DNA of 8,525 nt from contig JAEZBT010000081.1 in NCBI GenBank assembly GCA_023426865.1, forward strand, positions 1-8,525, written 5' to 3'. Origin of the DNA: Actinomycetes bacterium (GTDB taxonomy: Bacteria > Actinomycetota > Actinomycetes > Actinomycetales > Cellulomonadaceae). Positions 6,835-8,525 of the stretch are shown piece by piece. How positions within the stretch are numbered: the stretch's first letter is position 1; every line of letters begins with the position of its first letter. The position numbers and the translations under genes are program-made. Under the pieces are notes generated by a model. The model was not told the origin of the DNA, made no database searches, and was given only the letters and a program-made list of their open reading frames with translations.

Positions 6835-6885
6835 TCACCCGTTGCGAACACCACCGCACGCTGTGCGCTGCCACATCGCAGCCCA

Positions 6886-8525
6886 TCACCCGATCCGCGG
6901 CAGCACCTGATCCCCCGCCAGTACCCCCCGGAACGGATCCCCCCGCTCCGCCAATCGCTCGAACACCGTCCTCACATTCACCGCATCGGGCCGCAGCCAC
7001 GGCTCGTCGAGCTCGTCCCACGTGATCGGCGCCGACACAGGCGCGCCCGCCGCCGCGCGCGGGCTGTACGGCGCGACCAGCGTCTTGTTGATCGCGTTCT
7101 GCGTGTAGTCCAGCCGCGCCTGACCGCCACGGTCACGCACGCCCCACTTCCACGAGACCAGCTCGGGCACCACCTGGCCCACCGTCTTCGACAGGCGCTC
7201 CACCCACGCGCGCGTCTCGTCGAACGACGGCCCGACGGCGATCGGCACCCACACCTGGATCCCCCGCTTGCCCGTGAGCTTCGGGAACGCCCGCACGCCC
7301 AGGTGCGCGAACGCGTCCCGGTGCAGGCGAGCCAGCATCAACACGTCGTCCCACGCGGTCCGCTCCCCCGGGTCGATGTCGATCAGCGCGTACGTCGGGC
7401 TATGCGGTGCCGCCGTCAGCGACGTCCACGCGTGCCACTCCAGCGCCCCGAAGTTGGCCGCCCACACCAGCGCCGCGGGCTCGTCGACCATGACGTACGT
7501 CCGCGTGTCGCCGTCGTCCGCGTCGGGGTTGTCCCAGCGCGGCAACCAGGCCGGCGCGTGCGTCGGCAGCTCCTTGTGCCAGAACCCCGCCTTGCCCGCG
7601 CCCTCGGGGAACCGGTGCATGTTGAGCGCCCGCCCGCGCAGGTAAGGCAGCACGACAGGCCCGATGCGCGCCGCGTACCGCAGCAGGTCGCGCTTGGTGA
7701 CGGGCTCGCCGTCGGGCCCGGGCGGGAAGAGGACCTTGTCGAGGTTGGTGACCTTCAGCGATCGGCCGTGCACCTCCCAGGTGCCGCCCGCGCCGAGGGC
7801 GTCCAGGGCCGCGAGCTCGTCGCCGGTGGGCCCCGCCACCTCGGCCCCGACGGCGTCCGGCCGGAGCGCCACCGACGCCTCCGCGGCGGGCAGGTCGGAT
7901 CGCCACAGCCGGTCCGGGTCGGTCTTGACCTCGTCGTTCGTCCGGCCCGAGAGCACCGACCGTGGGTGGTCCTCCGCGTCCCAGCCCGCGACGGCGTGGT
8001 CGTCGTGCTTGTGCAGCAGCAGCCACTGCTCCTTGCCGTCGTCGGCTGCCCCCGGCCGCCCTGTCCGCACGAACACGAAGTCCCCGCGCAACTTCTCCCC
8101 GTGTAGCCGCGCGTGCAGCTCGCCGCCCGCGAGCTCCGCCGCCGCGTCGCCGGTCTTGTAGGGCTCCCACGTGCCGCGGTCCCAGACGATGACGTCCCCG
8201 CCGCCGTACTGCCCGGACGGGATGACGCCCTCGAAGTCCGCGTACTCCATGGGGTGGTCCTCGACGTGCACGGCCATCCGGCGCACGTCCGGGTCGAGCG
8301 TCGGCCCGCGCGGCACCGCCCAGCTCACCAGGACGCCGTCGACCTCCAGCCGCACGTCGTAGTGCAGGCGCCGCGCCCTGTGCCGCTGCACGACGAACCG
8401 CCGCACCCCCTCGGCCGGCCCCTCGGGCACTCCCCCGGCCGGCTCGGGCGTCCGCGCGAAGTCGCGCATCGACCGGTAGGTGTCCAGCCCGCGCTCGCCC
8501 GACGCCGGAGCCCCCGCCTCCGGCG
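6886..8525 (-). CDS. LigD-type 3'-phosphoesterase and primase-polymerase fusion (NHEJ), 5' partial
   Basis: This is a non-homologous end-joining processing protein with two LigD modules: a phosphoesterase (PE) that trims 3' ends and a primase-polymerase (Pol) that fills in breaks. The residue numbers below count from the ATG at 8469. The PE domain, about 24-150, shows QRH (H30), RLHYDVRLE (H36, D38, R40), EDHP (H72) and Y76, the expected catalytic set, then FEGVIPSGQYGGGDV. The Pol domain, about 238-500, shows LKVTNLDKVLFP, the metal motif DIDPG (D364, D366), TGKRGIQ (399-405) and LDY (D454) before TQNAINKTLVAPYSPR. Motif II normally ends in His but has Gln405 here. No ligase domain is visible. 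The ATG at 8469 has no clear ribosome-binding site, and the frame stays open upstream as ...GERGLDTYRS, where LDTYRS joined to MRDFARTPEP matches the usual start of the PE domain. The true start, perhaps with another domain, therefore probably lies beyond the window. No ku gene is visible. Confidence 0.9.
   Translation of the reverse strand, partial: PEAGAPASGERGLDTYRSMRDFARTPEPAGGVPEGPAEGVRRFVVQRHRARRLHYDVRLEVDGVLVSWAVPRGPTLDPDVRRMAVHVEDHPMEYADFEGVIPSGQYGGGDVIVWDRGTWEPYKTGDAAAELAGGELHARLHGEKLRGDFVFVRTGRPGAADDGKEQWLLLHKHDDHAVAGWDAEDHPRSVLSGRTNDEVKTDPDRLWRSDLPAAEASVALRPDAVGAEVAGPTGDELAALDALGAGGTWEVHGRSLKVTNLDKVLFPPGPDGEPVTKRDLLRYAARIGPVVLPYLRGRALNMHRFPEGAGKAGFWHKELPTHAPAWLPRWDNPDADDGDTRTYVMVDEPAALVWAANFGALEWHAWTSLTAAPHSPTYALIDIDPGERTAWDDVLMLARLHRDAFAHLGVRAFPKLTGKRGIQVWVPIAVGPSFDETRAWVERLSKTVGQVVPELVSWKWGVRDRGGQARLDYTQNAINKTLVAPYSPRAAAGAPVSAPITWDELDEPWLRPDAVNVRTVFERLAERGDPFRGVLAGDQVLPRIG

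Larger units (their letters stand above)
6714..6885. other. Intergenic region upstream of the RHS toxin
   Basis: This 172-base region lies between the repair gene stop and the toxin start and should hold the toxin promoter. No clear -35/-10 pair stands out. It contains the 10-bp inverted repeat 6787-6826, the 12-bp palindrome 6823-6834, and a short hairpin CGCAC/GTGCG at 6855-6867 that lies 19 bases past the repair gene stop. Confidence 0.5.

Noticed and set aside
7303..8106. Plus-strand open frame antisense to the LigD-type gene
   Set aside because: The minus strand has PE and Pol catalytic motifs throughout. The plus-strand frame is Arg/Val/Gly-rich, as expected of a GC-rich shadow.
1..8525. 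Insertion sequence, tRNA or phage attachment site
   Set aside because: I saw no transposase, terminal inverted repeats, tRNA cloverleaf or integrase on either strand.

Overview
The window is very GC-rich (short hand counts run from about 57 to 80 % GC). The protein styles are those of a high-GC actinobacterium: Arg/Ala/Gly-rich codon use, a Pol-type LigD protein of actinobacterial flavour, and a WapA-like secreted YD-repeat protein. A Cellulomonas-type member of the Micrococcales is my guess, but nothing here fixes the genus.

Layout. All four genes read on the minus strand, so the order of transcription is from high to low coordinates. (1) 8525-6886: a two-domain DNA-repair protein with an N-terminal LigD 3'-phosphoesterase domain and a C-terminal LigD primase-polymerase domain. 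The frame stays open to the window edge, so its start probably lies outside. (2) 6885-6714: an intergenic stretch with a 10-bp inverted repeat and a 12-bp palindrome. (3) 6713-870: a 1947-residue secreted RHS/YD-repeat polymorphic toxin. It has, in order, a signal peptide, five Ig-like/adhesin-like repeats (four of them with an exact 104-residue period and a paired-cysteine signature), a DUF6531-like entry segment, a long YD-repeat shell, the RHS core end with its DPLGL boundary, a Gly/Ala-rich pretoxin region, and a roughly 97-residue toxin tip that I cannot assign to a named family. (4) 873-568: a small acidic protein that overlaps the toxin gene by ATGA and is the probable cognate immunity protein. 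(5) 567-321: a non-coding gap with a candidate terminator hairpin. (6) 320-1: the N-terminal membrane region of a protein that runs out of the window, probably a membrane-anchored alpha/beta hydrolase.

How they work together. The toxin and immunity genes form a tight two-gene unit: a Sec-exported contact or diffusible toxin, and a cytoplasmic protein made by translational coupling that protects the producer and its siblings. The LigD-type gene (non-homologous end joining) and the hydrolase-like gene are most simply unrelated neighbours. The most interesting parts are the unassigned toxin tip with its immunity partner, and the N-terminal repeat array that takes the place of the wall-binding region seen in WapA-type proteins.
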